Source: Rikenellaceae bacterium (GTDB lineage Bacteria > Bacteroidota > Bacteroidia > Bacteroidales > Rikenellaceae). From it: a stretch of DNA of 64,000 nt. The position numbers and the translations under genes are program-made. Of the stretch, positions 53,716-62,432 are shown in pieces. Position 1 is the stretch's first letter; each line of letters starts with the position of its first letter. A model generated the notes under the pieces. That model made no database searches and was not told where the DNA came from. It saw only the letters and a list, made by a program, of their open reading frames with translations. Location: assembly GCA_017936385.1 (NCBI GenBank), contig JAGBFQ010000013.1, positions 57,616 to 121,615 on the forward strand. Direction: 5' to 3'.

Positions 53716-56700
53716 TTAGCGCACGTTGCTCTGACTTGCATAGCGCTTGCCATAGGCATCCACAGCGTAGAGCTGGAGCGACTTGGTGTAGGCGTGGTCT
53801 ACGGGAACAGCCTCCATCAGACGGTTTGCTCCTGCGCCACCGTTATTATAGAGGTAGTCGCTGAAGTCGTTTTCGGCTTTGGGCATGTAGCGCGACTCAC
53901 GATAGGTATAGCTGAACGTACCGCCGCCATCTTGTTTGTTACACATCAGAACGGCCACGTCACGACCCGGTTTGCCATCCTCGCCATTCTTGTCGGGGTC
54001 AACCAACACCCAAGCAACAACATTCTGCCAACCCGACATGGTAAAGTTACCCTTGTCGTCAACGGTGTGAGTACCCGCAACAACGGGTTGCGGATTACGA
54101 TACAACTCAAGGTTGAGGTCGTGGATATAGAAAGGATTCATCTCGGGTTTGGGGAATTGCGAGTTATGCTTCATCGCCTCATCGATTTGCTCCTGCGTGG
54201 TGGTGAAGTAGGTTTGTCCGTAGTGGTTTACTCGCGTACCTTTACCCAGACCGTAGTTCACACCAGGCAGACCCCAGGCGTTTGCCCAATCACTCATATC
54301 CTTGCCCGAAGCCTCCGAGATGCTCTTCATGAACTCAACGATAATGGCTGATTGGTATGCATCTTCGGTTCTGAAGTTCTTGGGATAGATATCCTTGGTG
54401 CGGCACAACTCGTAGAAATCGGGATAGAAATCGCTGTTACCCTCGACCAGATGGAAATAGAGGAATAGTTGATAGAACGGGAAGAGTTGAGTACAGGGGT
54501 CAACGGCTCCCTCAGTCGAACCGAAACATGGCGAGTTCACCGACTCACAGTGAGTGAACGGACGCTCATACCAATTACCCTCTTTGTCGAACTCCCAAAC
54601 CCAACGCGAACCAAAGTCGCGCATCGCGGTGTTGAACGATTGGCTCCAACGCATAGTGGTGTAACCCTTACCCACACCATACATAAAGTTTTGAGCCATC
54701 AGACACATCATATTGTTCGATACCTCGGTCATACCTCGCCAAGTGAACAGTGCGGTTTGGTTCGAGTGGCCAAGCTCGTGAGCAAGACCCCAAATACGCG
54801 AAGTGATACCATCGTTCAAGGCTTCGGGTTTCAGGTGGCGAGCCCACAGATTCATCGGATTGAGCATACCCGGAGTGATTGCGGGCGAGTAGCCGGTGTG
54901 CCACCAAGCCGAATAGGCATAGGTCGAACCATACGAGCCCAAGAAGGTCATACGGTTGCGGTGACCGCGTTGAAGACCCTTGGCTTTGTACTTAACGTGA
55001 CCCATCATGCGCTCTTGAATCTTGGTCACCGAGTCATAAATTTCCATTAGGTCGATGGCCGCTTGGGCGTTGGTGCGGGGATTGCCTCTGAATGTATGTT
55101 GGAGGTATTGAGCCTTCTCGTAGTTAATCACAAAGTGGTCGCCAACCATATCGAAACGAGGCTCTTTGGTCGAAGGAGCCAGCATGAAGATACGCAACAC
55201 ATCATCAGCCGTGTGTTTGGTATAGTCAAGGTAGCCGTTCACCGACGAGTTTACAAAGTGAGCCTTCATGGGCGGAATCTGGGCATAGCTATCGTCCTCG
55301 GTAAAGGCCAAAATATACATCAGACCCGTATTTACGGGGGTAATAACGTTACGTCCCTTCTGAATCTTGTGGTCGCAAGTCAGGTGGTCGTGAGGGCTAA
55401 TAGCCACGGGGTGAGTCGATGTTTCATGTTTCTTGTAGTTGATGACACGAACGTAAATCTCCAAACCGTAGTCCTCGTCCAAATAGATATATTGTGGGGT
55501 ATTGGCCTCGGCAACGAACATTCCTGTCACGTTGCTAATCACACCATGGGTTTTGTCGCGCAGAATCTCGGCGTCAAGTTCGGGGCAGGGATAAGCCTTG
55601 AACTCACACACGCGGAACTCATCATCGTATATTCCATAGAAGATTTGTTCGGCCAGACTGCGATAGAACGGGTCTTTAATCTCACTTATTTGCTCATAGG
55701 TAACGTCCTCGCGCAACTCCGAGAGCGACCAATCGGTAAAGTAGTTGAGTGCTTGGAATCCCTCGGGGTTGTACATGTACAATCCCACCTCGGCAGCCGA
55801 AGCCACATAGGGATTCTCCTCGCCGTTTTTGACAAACGGTTTGGCATTCTTGATTACGATACGCACCTTCGTTGTTGTATTGGGAAGTGCAGGGTTGAAC
55901 TCAACATCCACCTTGCTTGAACCGCCACGGAAGTCGTAGCTGGTTACAAGGCTCTCTTTGCCATCGGCGTCGGTCGCATAAATTTCGGTCTCTTTCCAGT
56001 TACCCCACGAAACGGCTGTTGCACTTGCAACGGGGGCAGGGATGTATCTCAAGTAGTCGATACGTTCCAGATTGGATGCATCGATTGTCAGTGTCAGTTC
56101 TTGAGGAGTGTTGGTGTTGGTTACCGATTGCCAAATCGACAGAGGGTTGCCATCACAAGCTCGCGCAGCCTTACGTGCGCTTGTCAACTCCGAGGAGGCC
56201 TCAACCAAGGTTACAGTCGCAGCCACGTCAGCTTTCCAAGCGTCCTTCTCCGGCATCTCGGTTTGAACATATGGAATTTGTGTCAGGGTTACCTCCTTGG
56301 TTGTAGAGGTGGTCGACAGGGTGATAACCGCGGTTCGAGATTCGTTCTCGCTCTCATTGGCGGTGTAGTCAAAGACCACCCACTCGTCACTCGACAACTC
56401 ATTGTTGATGGTTACCCAATCACCTTGGGTCACCTCTGCCGTGTAGTCGCCCAACGACTCTACCCGCAGGCTGTCGCGGCCGGCCAGGAACAGAAGGTTT
56501 TTCTTATCGACTTCAACCATCAAGTCATCCTTACCCCATTGGCAAACTTCGATTTGAGCCGAAGTGTTGGGGCTAACAAACGAGAGGGTCGCAGTGCGCA
56601 TCTCCTCGCCATAGTTGGCCATAACGAAAAGTGACACTTCGTTCACTCCCTCATTGAAGGTTGTACCCTCGTACGAAATCCAGCTGTACTCCTCGGGAAT

Positions 56701-57177
56701 CACCACGTCGTAATCACCGTCAGCCTCAATCTTCACGGTGAGGGCCTGCATATCTTTGGTGAGCGTGTACGAACTTTGCTCTACGGTGATGGACATTGCA
56801 GGTTTCTCGCTGTTGACCAGCTGTTTGATGACCACTTCGTCGGCAGCATCGCCATTGGTGACAACAATGGTAAGTTCACGGTCCGAGTCGGTCTCGTTGT
56901 CCGAGATGTTGATATTGAGATAACGTGCACCATTCTCATCAACGTGGTCGTTGACATAGCACCAATCTTGTGAATTGTCGTAGCTGTAGCTCCAGAATTT
57001 GCTGTGCGAATCGACACTGATAATATTTACTGTAGAGCCTGTGCTACCAAAGTAGAGGGTATCGCACTCGATTTCCACAAAGTGTTTTGCGCCTGAGTTG
57101 CCATCATCGGGGGCATCCGTTTGACAGCCCACAAAAGCAGCAAAAACGGCAAATAGTAGTAATAGGTTTTTTTTCAT
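53716..57177 (-). CDS. M60-type metallopeptidase lipoprotein with BACON and discoidin-like domains
   Basis: 1153 residues; lipobox FAAFVGC (Cys18). In order: about three BACON-like Ig modules (about 35-300; the second/third with SWISYEGTTF and WVTINNELSSDEWVVF), a discoidin/F5_8-like carbohydrate-binding domain (about 320-450; ACDGNPLSIWQSVTNTNTP), then a peptidase M60 region with HELGH at 800-804 followed by MTEVSNN containing a further Glu, and a C-terminal beta domain. M60 enzymes of gut Bacteroidetes cut mucins or other O-glycoproteins, so surface glycoprotein cleavage is likely, not proven. A promoter lies at 57218-57225. Confidence 0.88.
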   Translation of the reverse strand: MKKNLLLLFAVFAAFVGCQTDAPDDGNSGAKHFVEIECDTLYFGSTGSTVNIISVDSHSKFWSYSYDNSQDWCYVNDHVDENGARYLNINISDNETDSDRELTIVVTNGDAADEVVIKQLVNSEKPAMSITVEQSSYTLTKDMQALTVKIEADGDYDVVIPEEYSWISYEGTTFNEGVNEVSLFVMANYGEEMRTATLSFVSPNTSAQIEVCQWGKDDLMVEVDKKNLLFLAGRDSLRVESLGDYTAEVTQGDWVTINNELSSDEWVVFDYTANESENESRTAVITLSTTSTTKEVTLTQIPYVQTEMPEKDAWKADVAATVTLVEASSELTSARKAARACDGNPLSIWQSVTNTNTPQELTLTIDASNLERIDYLRYIPAPVASATAVSWGNWKETEIYATDADGKESLVTSYDFRGGSSKVDVEFNPALPNTTTKVRIVIKNAKPFVKNGEENPYVASAAEVGLYMYNPEGFQALNYFTDWSLSELREDVTYEQISEIKDPFYRSLAEQIFYGIYDDEFRVCEFKAYPCPELDAEILRDKTHGVISNVTGMFVAEANTPQYIYLDEDYGLEIYVRVINYKKHETSTHPVAISPHDHLTCDHKIQKGRNVITPVNTGLMYILAFTEDDSYAQIPPMKAHFVNSSVNGYLDYTKHTADDVLRIFMLAPSTKEPRFDMVGDHFVINYEKAQYLQHTFRGNPRTNAQAAIDLMEIYDSVTKIQERMMGHVKYKAKGLQRGHRNRMTFLGSYGSTYAYSAWWHTGYSPAITPGMLNPMNLWARHLKPEALNDGITSRIWGLAHELGHSNQTALFTWRGMTEVSNNMMCLMAQNFMYGVGKGYTTMRWSQSFNTAMRDFGSRWVWEFDKEGNWYERPFTHCESVNSPCFGSTEGAVDPCTQLFPFYQLFLYFHLVEGNSDFYPDFYELCRTKDIYPKNFRTEDAYQSAIIVEFMKSISEASGKDMSDWANAWGLPGVNYGLGKGTRVNHYGQTYFTTTQEQIDEAMKHNSQFPKPEMNPFYIHDLNLELYRNPQPVVAGTHTVDDKGNFTMSGWQNVVAWVLVDPDKNGEDGKPGRDVAVLMCNKQDGGGTFSYTYRESRYMPKAENDFSDYLYNNGGAGANRLMEAVPVDHAYTKSLQLYAVDAYGKRYASQSNVR

Positions 57178-57217
57178 GTTGTTTGTTTATGAGTTGGTTA
57201 ATGTATATACTGCCCTG

Positions 57218-57225
57218 CAAAGGTA
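57218..57225 (-). promoter_or_regulatory. Promoter -7 box of M60 gene
   Basis: TACCTTTG on the minus strand, 41 bp before the start. Confidence 0.65.
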
Positions 57226-57323
57226 CAAAAAACTTTCCGAAATATCAAACCACAAGCCCCCTGCATGGTTCCATAAGTCCAAACCCGATGGAGCCGGCTT
57301 AAATCACTACTTAAACACAACAC

Positions 57324-57354
57324 ACGTGGCTGTCCGCAAAATGGACAGCCACGT
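57324..57354 (-). terminator. Terminator after nitroreductase gene
   Basis: ACGTGGCTGTCC/GGACAGCCACGT stem with 7-base loop, directly downstream of the nitroreductase stop on the minus strand. Confidence 0.8.
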
Positions 57355-57360
57355 ATATTG

Positions 57361-57966
57361 TTAATCAAACACTCGGAGACGCTCATAAATAGGTGTGTGC
57401 TGTTCGCGTTCGACGGGCTCCGAAAGACGCCCGCCAAAGGGCATTTGAGCTATCAGCCGCCACGACTCCGAAAGACCCCACTCCTCAACCAAACGATGGT
57501 CTATCAACGGATTGTAGTGTTGAAGCGACGCGCCAATGCCAAGGTCGGCAAGCGCAGTCCACACCACAAATTGGTGCATCGCCGAGGTGTGCTCGGCCCA
57601 AGTATCCATCTTATCGGCATAGGAAGGATAGGCGGCTCGTTGCCCGGCCACCACTTCCGAATCTTCGTAGAACAGAATCGTTCCATGACCGACAGCAAAC
57701 TCCGCATCTATCTTTTGGAAGGTGCGCTGCTGTTGTTCGGGCGTAAGGCGCGGCGCAAGGCACTCCTTGACAATCTCCCAAAGCCGCTTGTGGTGGTGTC
57801 GGACGAGCAGCACGATGCGCGTCGATTGGGAATTGAACGCCGAGGGCACATAACGCAGGGCGTGTTCGATGATTCGGGTGATTTGTTTGTCGGTGGCTGC
57901 TATCTCTGCATCCAGATGGTAAATCGAGCGTCGGAGGGCGACGGCTTCCATGAAATTTCGTTGCAT
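57361..57966 (-). CDS. Nitroreductase family protein
   Basis: 201 residues from the ATG at 57966 (MQRNFMEAVALRRSIYHL). FMN-fold blocks: ALRRSIY near the N-terminus, ALRYVPSAFNSQSTRIV, the DTWAEHTSAMHQFVVWTALADLGIGASLQHY helix region and a C-terminal QMPFGG. It looks like the YdfN/HBN1 branch, which reduces small nitro or quinone compounds with FMN. Its position at the end of a minus-strand cluster may put it in the nfo operon (76-bp gap), not certain. Confidence 0.85.
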   Translation of the reverse strand: MQRNFMEAVALRRSIYHLDAEIAATDKQITRIIEHALRYVPSAFNSQSTRIVLLVRHHHKRLWEIVKECLAPRLTPEQQQRTFQKIDAEFAVGHGTILFYEDSEVVAGQRAAYPSYADKMDTWAEHTSAMHQFVVWTALADLGIGASLQHYNPLIDHRLVEEWGLSESWRLIAQMPFGGRLSEPVEREQHTPIYERLRVFD

Positions 57967-58042
57967 TGCACAAAAGTTTTGGAACATCACTGCAAAATGC
58001 GCTCCAAAACACTACCTCGCACACTCCCGATTCAACCTGCCG

Positions 58043-58321
58043 TTAGATTATCACCCAACCGAAAACCACAATCGACAAGAAGAAAATCAAGCCAACGAAA
58101 AGCAGACTCAACAACGTGGGAATCAGACAACCCCAACGACTCTCACCCGCAGGCAGAGGGTCCGAAAGCAGCGTGATAATCAAGCCAATAACAGGCGTAA
58201 AAATCAAACTCAAAAAGAACGACCATCCGAAACCTATTCTTCGGCGGCTACCCAAAAGGCCAACAAGGCCATCAACGAAACATCCCGCAAACAGCGTTAC
58301 AAGCAATACAATCAAAGTCAT
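58043..58321 (-). CDS. Small membrane protein
   Basis: 92 residues with three hydrophobic segments (about 1-20, 28-50 and 66-92) and an SRRRIGFGWSFFLSL positive stretch before the second. No family recognised. It begins 5 bp after the methyltransferase stop, so it is part of that operon. Confidence 0.65.
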   Translation of the reverse strand: MTLIVLLVTLFAGCFVDGLVGLLGSRRRIGFGWSFFLSLIFTPVIGLIITLLSDPLPAGESRWGCLIPTLLSLLFVGLIFFLSIVVFGWVII

Positions 58322-58326
58322 AATTT

Positions 58327-59217
58327 CTATCTCTTAAATCTATAATATACTCCCAAGGGCAGGCTCTTGCCTCCGCGGTCGGTGAAATACAATTCGCCGA
58401 ACTGTTCGGTGGCAGGACGCCCGAAAATTTGGTTCACTGCACTGCGCGACAACATTGCCGACAGACCCATCGAGTAGAGATTCAGCACCAGGAACGAATC
58501 ACGCGGAGCAAGCAACTGCGCACAGCACTCCAACATCTCGCCAATATTCTCCTCCAAAATCCATTTCTCGCCATCAGGACCTCGACCATAGGCTGGTGGG
58601 TCAAGTATTATGCCGTCGTAGCGATTGCCACGTTTAACTTCGCGGCGAACAAACTTCAGAGCATCGTCCACAATCCAACGCACATCCTTCAGACCGCTGA
58701 GTTCCATATTCTCGCGCGACCAACTGACCACCTGCTTAACCGAATCGACGTGGGTAACATCAACTCCTGCGCTACGTGCGGCAAGTGTTGCACCACCCGT
58801 ATAGGCAAACAGATTGAGCACTCGGGGTTGGCGGCCGCGAGCCTTCATCTCGGAGCAGGTATCGTAGATGAATTTCCAATTCTCGGCCTGCTCGGGAAAC
58901 AGACCCACGTGTTTGAACGAAGTCAGTCCAAGGCGCATACGAAGGTGCATCGCACGATAGTCGAAACCCACGGTCCAGCGTTGCGGCATGGTTCGCCCCA
59001 GACGCCACTCTCCACGCTCATCGCTACGTGCATCGCGGCGGAACACGGCAGTAGCCATCTCGCCCCATTCGCGTTCGCTAAGGCTCTTACGCCAGATGGC
59101 TTGCGGCTCGGGACGCACGGTGACGTATTTGCCCCAGCGTTCGAGCTTTTCGAAGTCGCCGCTATCTATCAATTCGTAGTCGCTCCACACGGGCGACAAC
59201 ATCTCTAATCCTTGCAT
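58327..59217 (-). CDS. Class I SAM-dependent rRNA methyltransferase-like protein
   Basis: 296 residues from the ATG at 59217, which overlaps the U32 gene's end by 13 bp; more upstream ATGs would lie deep inside that gene. Motifs: NLFAYTGGATLAARSAG (SAM binding), VDSVKQVVSWSRENMELSG, and DPPAYGRGPDGEKW (catalytic DPP loop). This is the RlmI/RlmK type of 23S rRNA methyltransferase-like fold. The target base is not decided by sequence. Confidence 0.85.
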   Translation of the reverse strand: MQGLEMLSPVWSDYELIDSGDFEKLERWGKYVTVRPEPQAIWRKSLSEREWGEMATAVFRRDARSDERGEWRLGRTMPQRWTVGFDYRAMHLRMRLGLTSFKHVGLFPEQAENWKFIYDTCSEMKARGRQPRVLNLFAYTGGATLAARSAGVDVTHVDSVKQVVSWSRENMELSGLKDVRWIVDDALKFVRREVKRGNRYDGIILDPPAYGRGPDGEKWILEENIGEMLECCAQLLAPRDSFLVLNLYSMGLSAMLSRSAVNQIFGRPATEQFGELYFTDRGGKSLPLGVYYRFKR

Positions 59218-61040
59218 ACTATCTCTTCGGGTATTAATCTCATTTCGCATCGTCGGCAGTCGAAATCCAGGCGGTAGCGCAAGGCTCCGCGCGTGAGGTA
59301 CAACGCTCCGCGATGTTTGGGTTTCTGTCGCAAGCACTCGCCAATTTCGCGGCGGATGCAGTAGCGGCAGGTCATAACAGTGTGGTCATAGAGGTTGTCT
59401 GCCAAGTCCCAACCCACCTCAACTCGTTCGGCTCCGTGGTCGAGGTAGAATCGGCGGCTGGCGGCATTGACTGCATTTTTGGAGCCATCGACCACTCTCC
59501 ACGGCAGTCGGGCATCGGGATTTTCGGCAGCCACTCGGCGAGGCGGAAGTTGCGACGACAGGGTATATTCCAACTCCGCGAGGCACTCCCTACGCATACG
59601 CGCCAACTCACCCGAAGGCACAAACAAAACTCGTCCCTCGACCGCGACATCTGTTACTCGGAACGGTGTGTCACCCGTCTTGCACACTTGGTCGCGCACA
59701 ATGCTCTCCATACGCTCCACATTGCGCGGCTCCTCGAACTCGCCCTCGCACTCGGCCACAGCGCTGAATCCCTGTTCATCGGTATAGCTAAGTTGCAAGC
59801 CACCGTCATAAAACTCCACACAAGCCGTCACATCCAGCACTCGGCGCGGTGCACTACGTTCCAATGCGCGATTAAATTCGGAGTCAAAGTTGCGATACAA
59901 TCGTGCTCCGACCGTAAGTTTATCCAATTTATTGGGCCACACTCGGTTGCCCTCAACGCGGTTGATATTGGTACCCACCAGCGAGTCGTCTGTCATCCAG
60001 CAAAGTCCGTCGCCGGCGTGCAGTGCGACACCCGCAACGCCCTCGGCAACATCCACCCATCCACGACCGACACGGCCCACAACACCCACGGGTTCGCCCA
60101 CCGATTTGGGGGTATCGAACGAGGCCACGCCCGAGTGCACCCCTCGAAAGAAATAATCGGTATCACCCCTCAGGAATGTCTTATGAGGATTGGGCTCAAA
60201 ATCATATTTAAAACCGCTGCCACGCGAGGCCGAGCGAAGTGTACCACGGCGTGCGGCATCGTCCACCAGGCGGCGGTAGTAAGCCACGGTGTTACGTATA
60301 TAGTTTTCATCCTTGAGTCGCCCTTCGATTTTGAACGACACCACGCCAGCGCGTGCCATCTTCTCGACATGGCGCGAGAGGTTCAGGTCGCGCACCGACA
60401 GAAGGTGTTTGCCTTGAATAATCGTTCGTCCGCGCTCATCCACCAAATCCCAAGTCAGGCGGCAGGGTTGGCTGCACTCACCACGGTTACCGCTACGCGG
60501 CCCCATACTGCGGCTCAAAAAACAGCGGCCGCTATAACCCACACATATTGCACCGTGCACAAAGCACTCCACCTCAACGCCCGTATCACACACGGCTTTA
60601 ATCTCGTCGAAAGTCATGCCCCTCTCCAACACCACACGCGTACATCCGCAATCGGCCCAAAACTGCGCCTCCTCGGGTGTTCGGATGGCCATCTGCGTCG
60701 AGGCGTGCAGTTCGACGCCCGTAAGTCCCATACGCAGGTAGGCTGGGTCTTGCACAATCAGCGCATCGACACCCGTAGCGACAACCTGCTCGGCCAACGT
60801 TCGAGCATCGTCCAACTCCGAATCATAGACGATGGTATTCATCGTCACATAGACCCTCACGCCATAGAGGTGGGCCTCACGCACCAGCGTTGCAATATCC
60901 TCGATGGAGTTGCCCGCAGCGTGGCGTGCACCAAATCTCGGCGCACCAATATACACAGCATCAGCGCCATGGCTGATGGCGATTCGGGCAGTATTAAGGT
61001 CGCGTGCCGGAGCAAGTATTTCGACAGTTGGGCAGTTCAT
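59205..61040 (-). CDS. U32 family peptidase / tRNA or rRNA hydroxylation-type protein
   Basis: 611 residues. The N-terminal ILAPARDLNTARIAISHGADAVYIGAPRFGAR and EVECFVHGAICVGYSGRCFLS blocks are the U32 signature; a Cys-rich GECSQPCRL block follows. The C-terminal half (about 370-611) includes CRYCIRREIGECLRQKPKH. U32 proteins such as TrhP/RlhA act in prephenate-linked RNA hydroxylation, whereas older annotations say collagenase. I favour an RNA-modification role because of the neighbouring methyltransferase, but it is inferred. Confidence 0.9.
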   Translation of the reverse strand: MNCPTVEILAPARDLNTARIAISHGADAVYIGAPRFGARHAAGNSIEDIATLVREAHLYGVRVYVTMNTIVYDSELDDARTLAEQVVATGVDALIVQDPAYLRMGLTGVELHASTQMAIRTPEEAQFWADCGCTRVVLERGMTFDEIKAVCDTGVEVECFVHGAICVGYSGRCFLSRSMGPRSGNRGECSQPCRLTWDLVDERGRTIIQGKHLLSVRDLNLSRHVEKMARAGVVSFKIEGRLKDENYIRNTVAYYRRLVDDAARRGTLRSASRGSGFKYDFEPNPHKTFLRGDTDYFFRGVHSGVASFDTPKSVGEPVGVVGRVGRGWVDVAEGVAGVALHAGDGLCWMTDDSLVGTNINRVEGNRVWPNKLDKLTVGARLYRNFDSEFNRALERSAPRRVLDVTACVEFYDGGLQLSYTDEQGFSAVAECEGEFEEPRNVERMESIVRDQVCKTGDTPFRVTDVAVEGRVLFVPSGELARMRRECLAELEYTLSSQLPPRRVAAENPDARLPWRVVDGSKNAVNAASRRFYLDHGAERVEVGWDLADNLYDHTVMTCRYCIRREIGECLRQKPKHRGALYLTRGALRYRLDFDCRRCEMRLIPEEIVCKD

Positions 61041-61052
61041 ACATTCGGGGGG

Positions 61053-61892
61053 CTACACAAAACTTTTGAGCGTTGCTATCTCGTCGGGCCAAAGGCTTTC
61101 GTCGATGGTTTCGAGCGTCAGCGGCATACCGTCAAAGCGGCTGTCGGACATGATATATCGGAAACAATCCCAACCGATATAACCCTTGCCCAACTCGGCG
61201 TGGCGGTCAACACGACTACCCAACGGTTTAAGTGCGTCATTAAGGTGCATACCACGCAGATACTTAAAGCCCACAATCCTTTCGAATTCGGCAAAGGTCG
61301 CTTCGCACGCCTCGCGGCTCGACAGGTCATAACCCGCCGCAAACGAGTGGCACGTATCCAAACACACTCCCACGCGGCTCTTGTCCTCCACCTGTTCGAT
61401 GATGGCGGCCAAGTGTTCGAAGCGGTAGCCCATATTACTCCCCTGCCCTGCGGTATTTTCAATCACGGCCGTAACGCCCTCGGTTTGGCGCAGCGCAAGG
61501 TTGATTGATTCGGCAATCAGTTCAATGCATTGCTCCTCGGAAATTTTCTTAAGGTGGCTGCCCGGGTGGAAGTTCAGTCGGTCGAGTCCCAGCTGCTCAC
61601 AACGGCGCAGCTCCCCAACGAACGACTCGCGCGATTTGGCCAACGCCTCGGGATCGGGGTTTCCAAGATTAATGAGGTAGCTGTCATGCGGCAGGATACT
61701 CTCGGGCGGGAAACCATACTCTCGACACATCGCCCGAAACGCCTCGATTGAGGCTGTCGACAATTCGGGTGCAAACCATTGTCGTTGGTTCTTGGTAAAC
61801 ATTGCGAAGCCCGTAGCTCCGATATTTCGTGCATTCAGAGGTGCATTTTCGACTCCCCCTGCAATGCTGACATGCGCTCCGACATACTTCAT
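61053..61892 (-). CDS. nfo: Deoxyribonuclease IV (endonuclease IV)
   Basis: 279 residues from the ATG at 61892 ([13 protein letters not shown]), the usual start. A TIM barrel with Zn ligands: [40 protein letters not shown] and [16 protein letters not shown]. It cuts at abasic sites in DNA. It is the first gene of the run nfo, U32, methyltransferase, small membrane protein; gaps are 12, -13 and 5 bp. Confidence 0.96.
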   Translation of the reverse strand: MKYVGAHVSIAGGVENAPLNARNIGATGFAMFTKNQRQWFAPELSTASIEAFRAMCREYGFPPESILPHDSYLINLGNPDPEALAKSRESFVGELRRCEQLGLDRLNFHPGSHLKKISEEQCIELIAESINLALRQTEGVTAVIENTAGQGSNMGYRFEHLAAIIEQVEDKSRVGVCLDTCHSFAAGYDLSSREACEATFAEFERIVGFKYLRGMHLNDALKPLGSRVDRHAELGKGYIGWDCFRYIMSDSRFDGMPLTLETIDESLWPDEIATLKSFV

Positions 61893-61915
61893 ATCACAAA
61901 ACGTTTTACTGACTA

Positions 61916-61923
61916 CAAATGTA
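61916..61923 (-). promoter_or_regulatory. Promoter -7 box of nfo operon
   Basis: TACATTTG on the minus strand with TTTG at 61945-61948, 21 bp upstream. Confidence 0.6.
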
Positions 61924-61954
61924 ATAATAATTTTCGAAACTATCCAAAACAAAA

Positions 61955-61981
61955 GCGGGCATCCCATTATGGAACGCCCGC
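61955..61981 (-). terminator. Terminator after ACT-domain gene
   Basis: GCGGGC/GCCCGC stem with TCC/GGA extension, followed on the minus strand by TTTTGTTTTGG. Confidence 0.75.
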
Positions 61982-62003
61982 CCGTTGACAGTGTGCGGTA
62001 CGA

Positions 62004-62414
62004 CTAAATATTATTCATCACGTTGCAGGGGCAACCACTCAAGACCTCGACGCACTTGTCGATGTCGCTCGGGCGAATGACAATATTGGCATTCGCGCCC
62101 TCGGCAAAAGCGTACATATACTCGATGAAAATACCGGCCTCGGTCAGTTTATCAAGGACCGTCGACAGAGCTCCCGATACATTATCACAGCTAATGCACA
62201 CCACGTCGGTCAGCATCACTGCGAAACTCGCCTCACGCAAAACCTCAACCGCCTTGTCGACCTCCGTCACAATCAGTCGAAGGATTCCGAAGTCGGTGGT
62301 TTCGGCCATGCTGAATGCATGCATATTGATATTATTCTGGCCCAGAATTTTGGCCACTTCGTTGATGCGTCCCGACTTATTCTCCAGGAACACGGATAGT
62401 TGCTTGATGGTCAT
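62004..62414 (-). CDS. Tandem ACT-domain protein
   Basis: 136 residues holding two ACT domains (about 1-70 and 70-136): IKQLSVFLENKSGRINEVAKILGQNNINMHAF and a second copy starting VCISCDNVSGALSTVLDKLTEAGI. ACT domains bind amino acids. Stand-alone tandem ACT proteins often lie beside paaK-type ligases, as here (18 bp gap), so it may regulate aromatic acid or amino-acid catabolism. Confidence 0.88.
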   Translation of the reverse strand: MTIKQLSVFLENKSGRINEVAKILGQNNINMHAFSMAETTDFGILRLIVTEVDKAVEVLREASFAVMLTDVVCISCDNVSGALSTVLDKLTEAGIFIEYMYAFAEGANANIVIRPSDIDKCVEVLSGCPCNVMNNI

Positions 62415-62432
62415 ATCTACTGAGTTTTTTTA

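Noticed and set aside
59313..61508. 731-aa plus-strand ORF opposite U32 and nfo
   Set aside because: Antisense shadow; the minus strand encodes motif-rich U32 and Nfo proteins.
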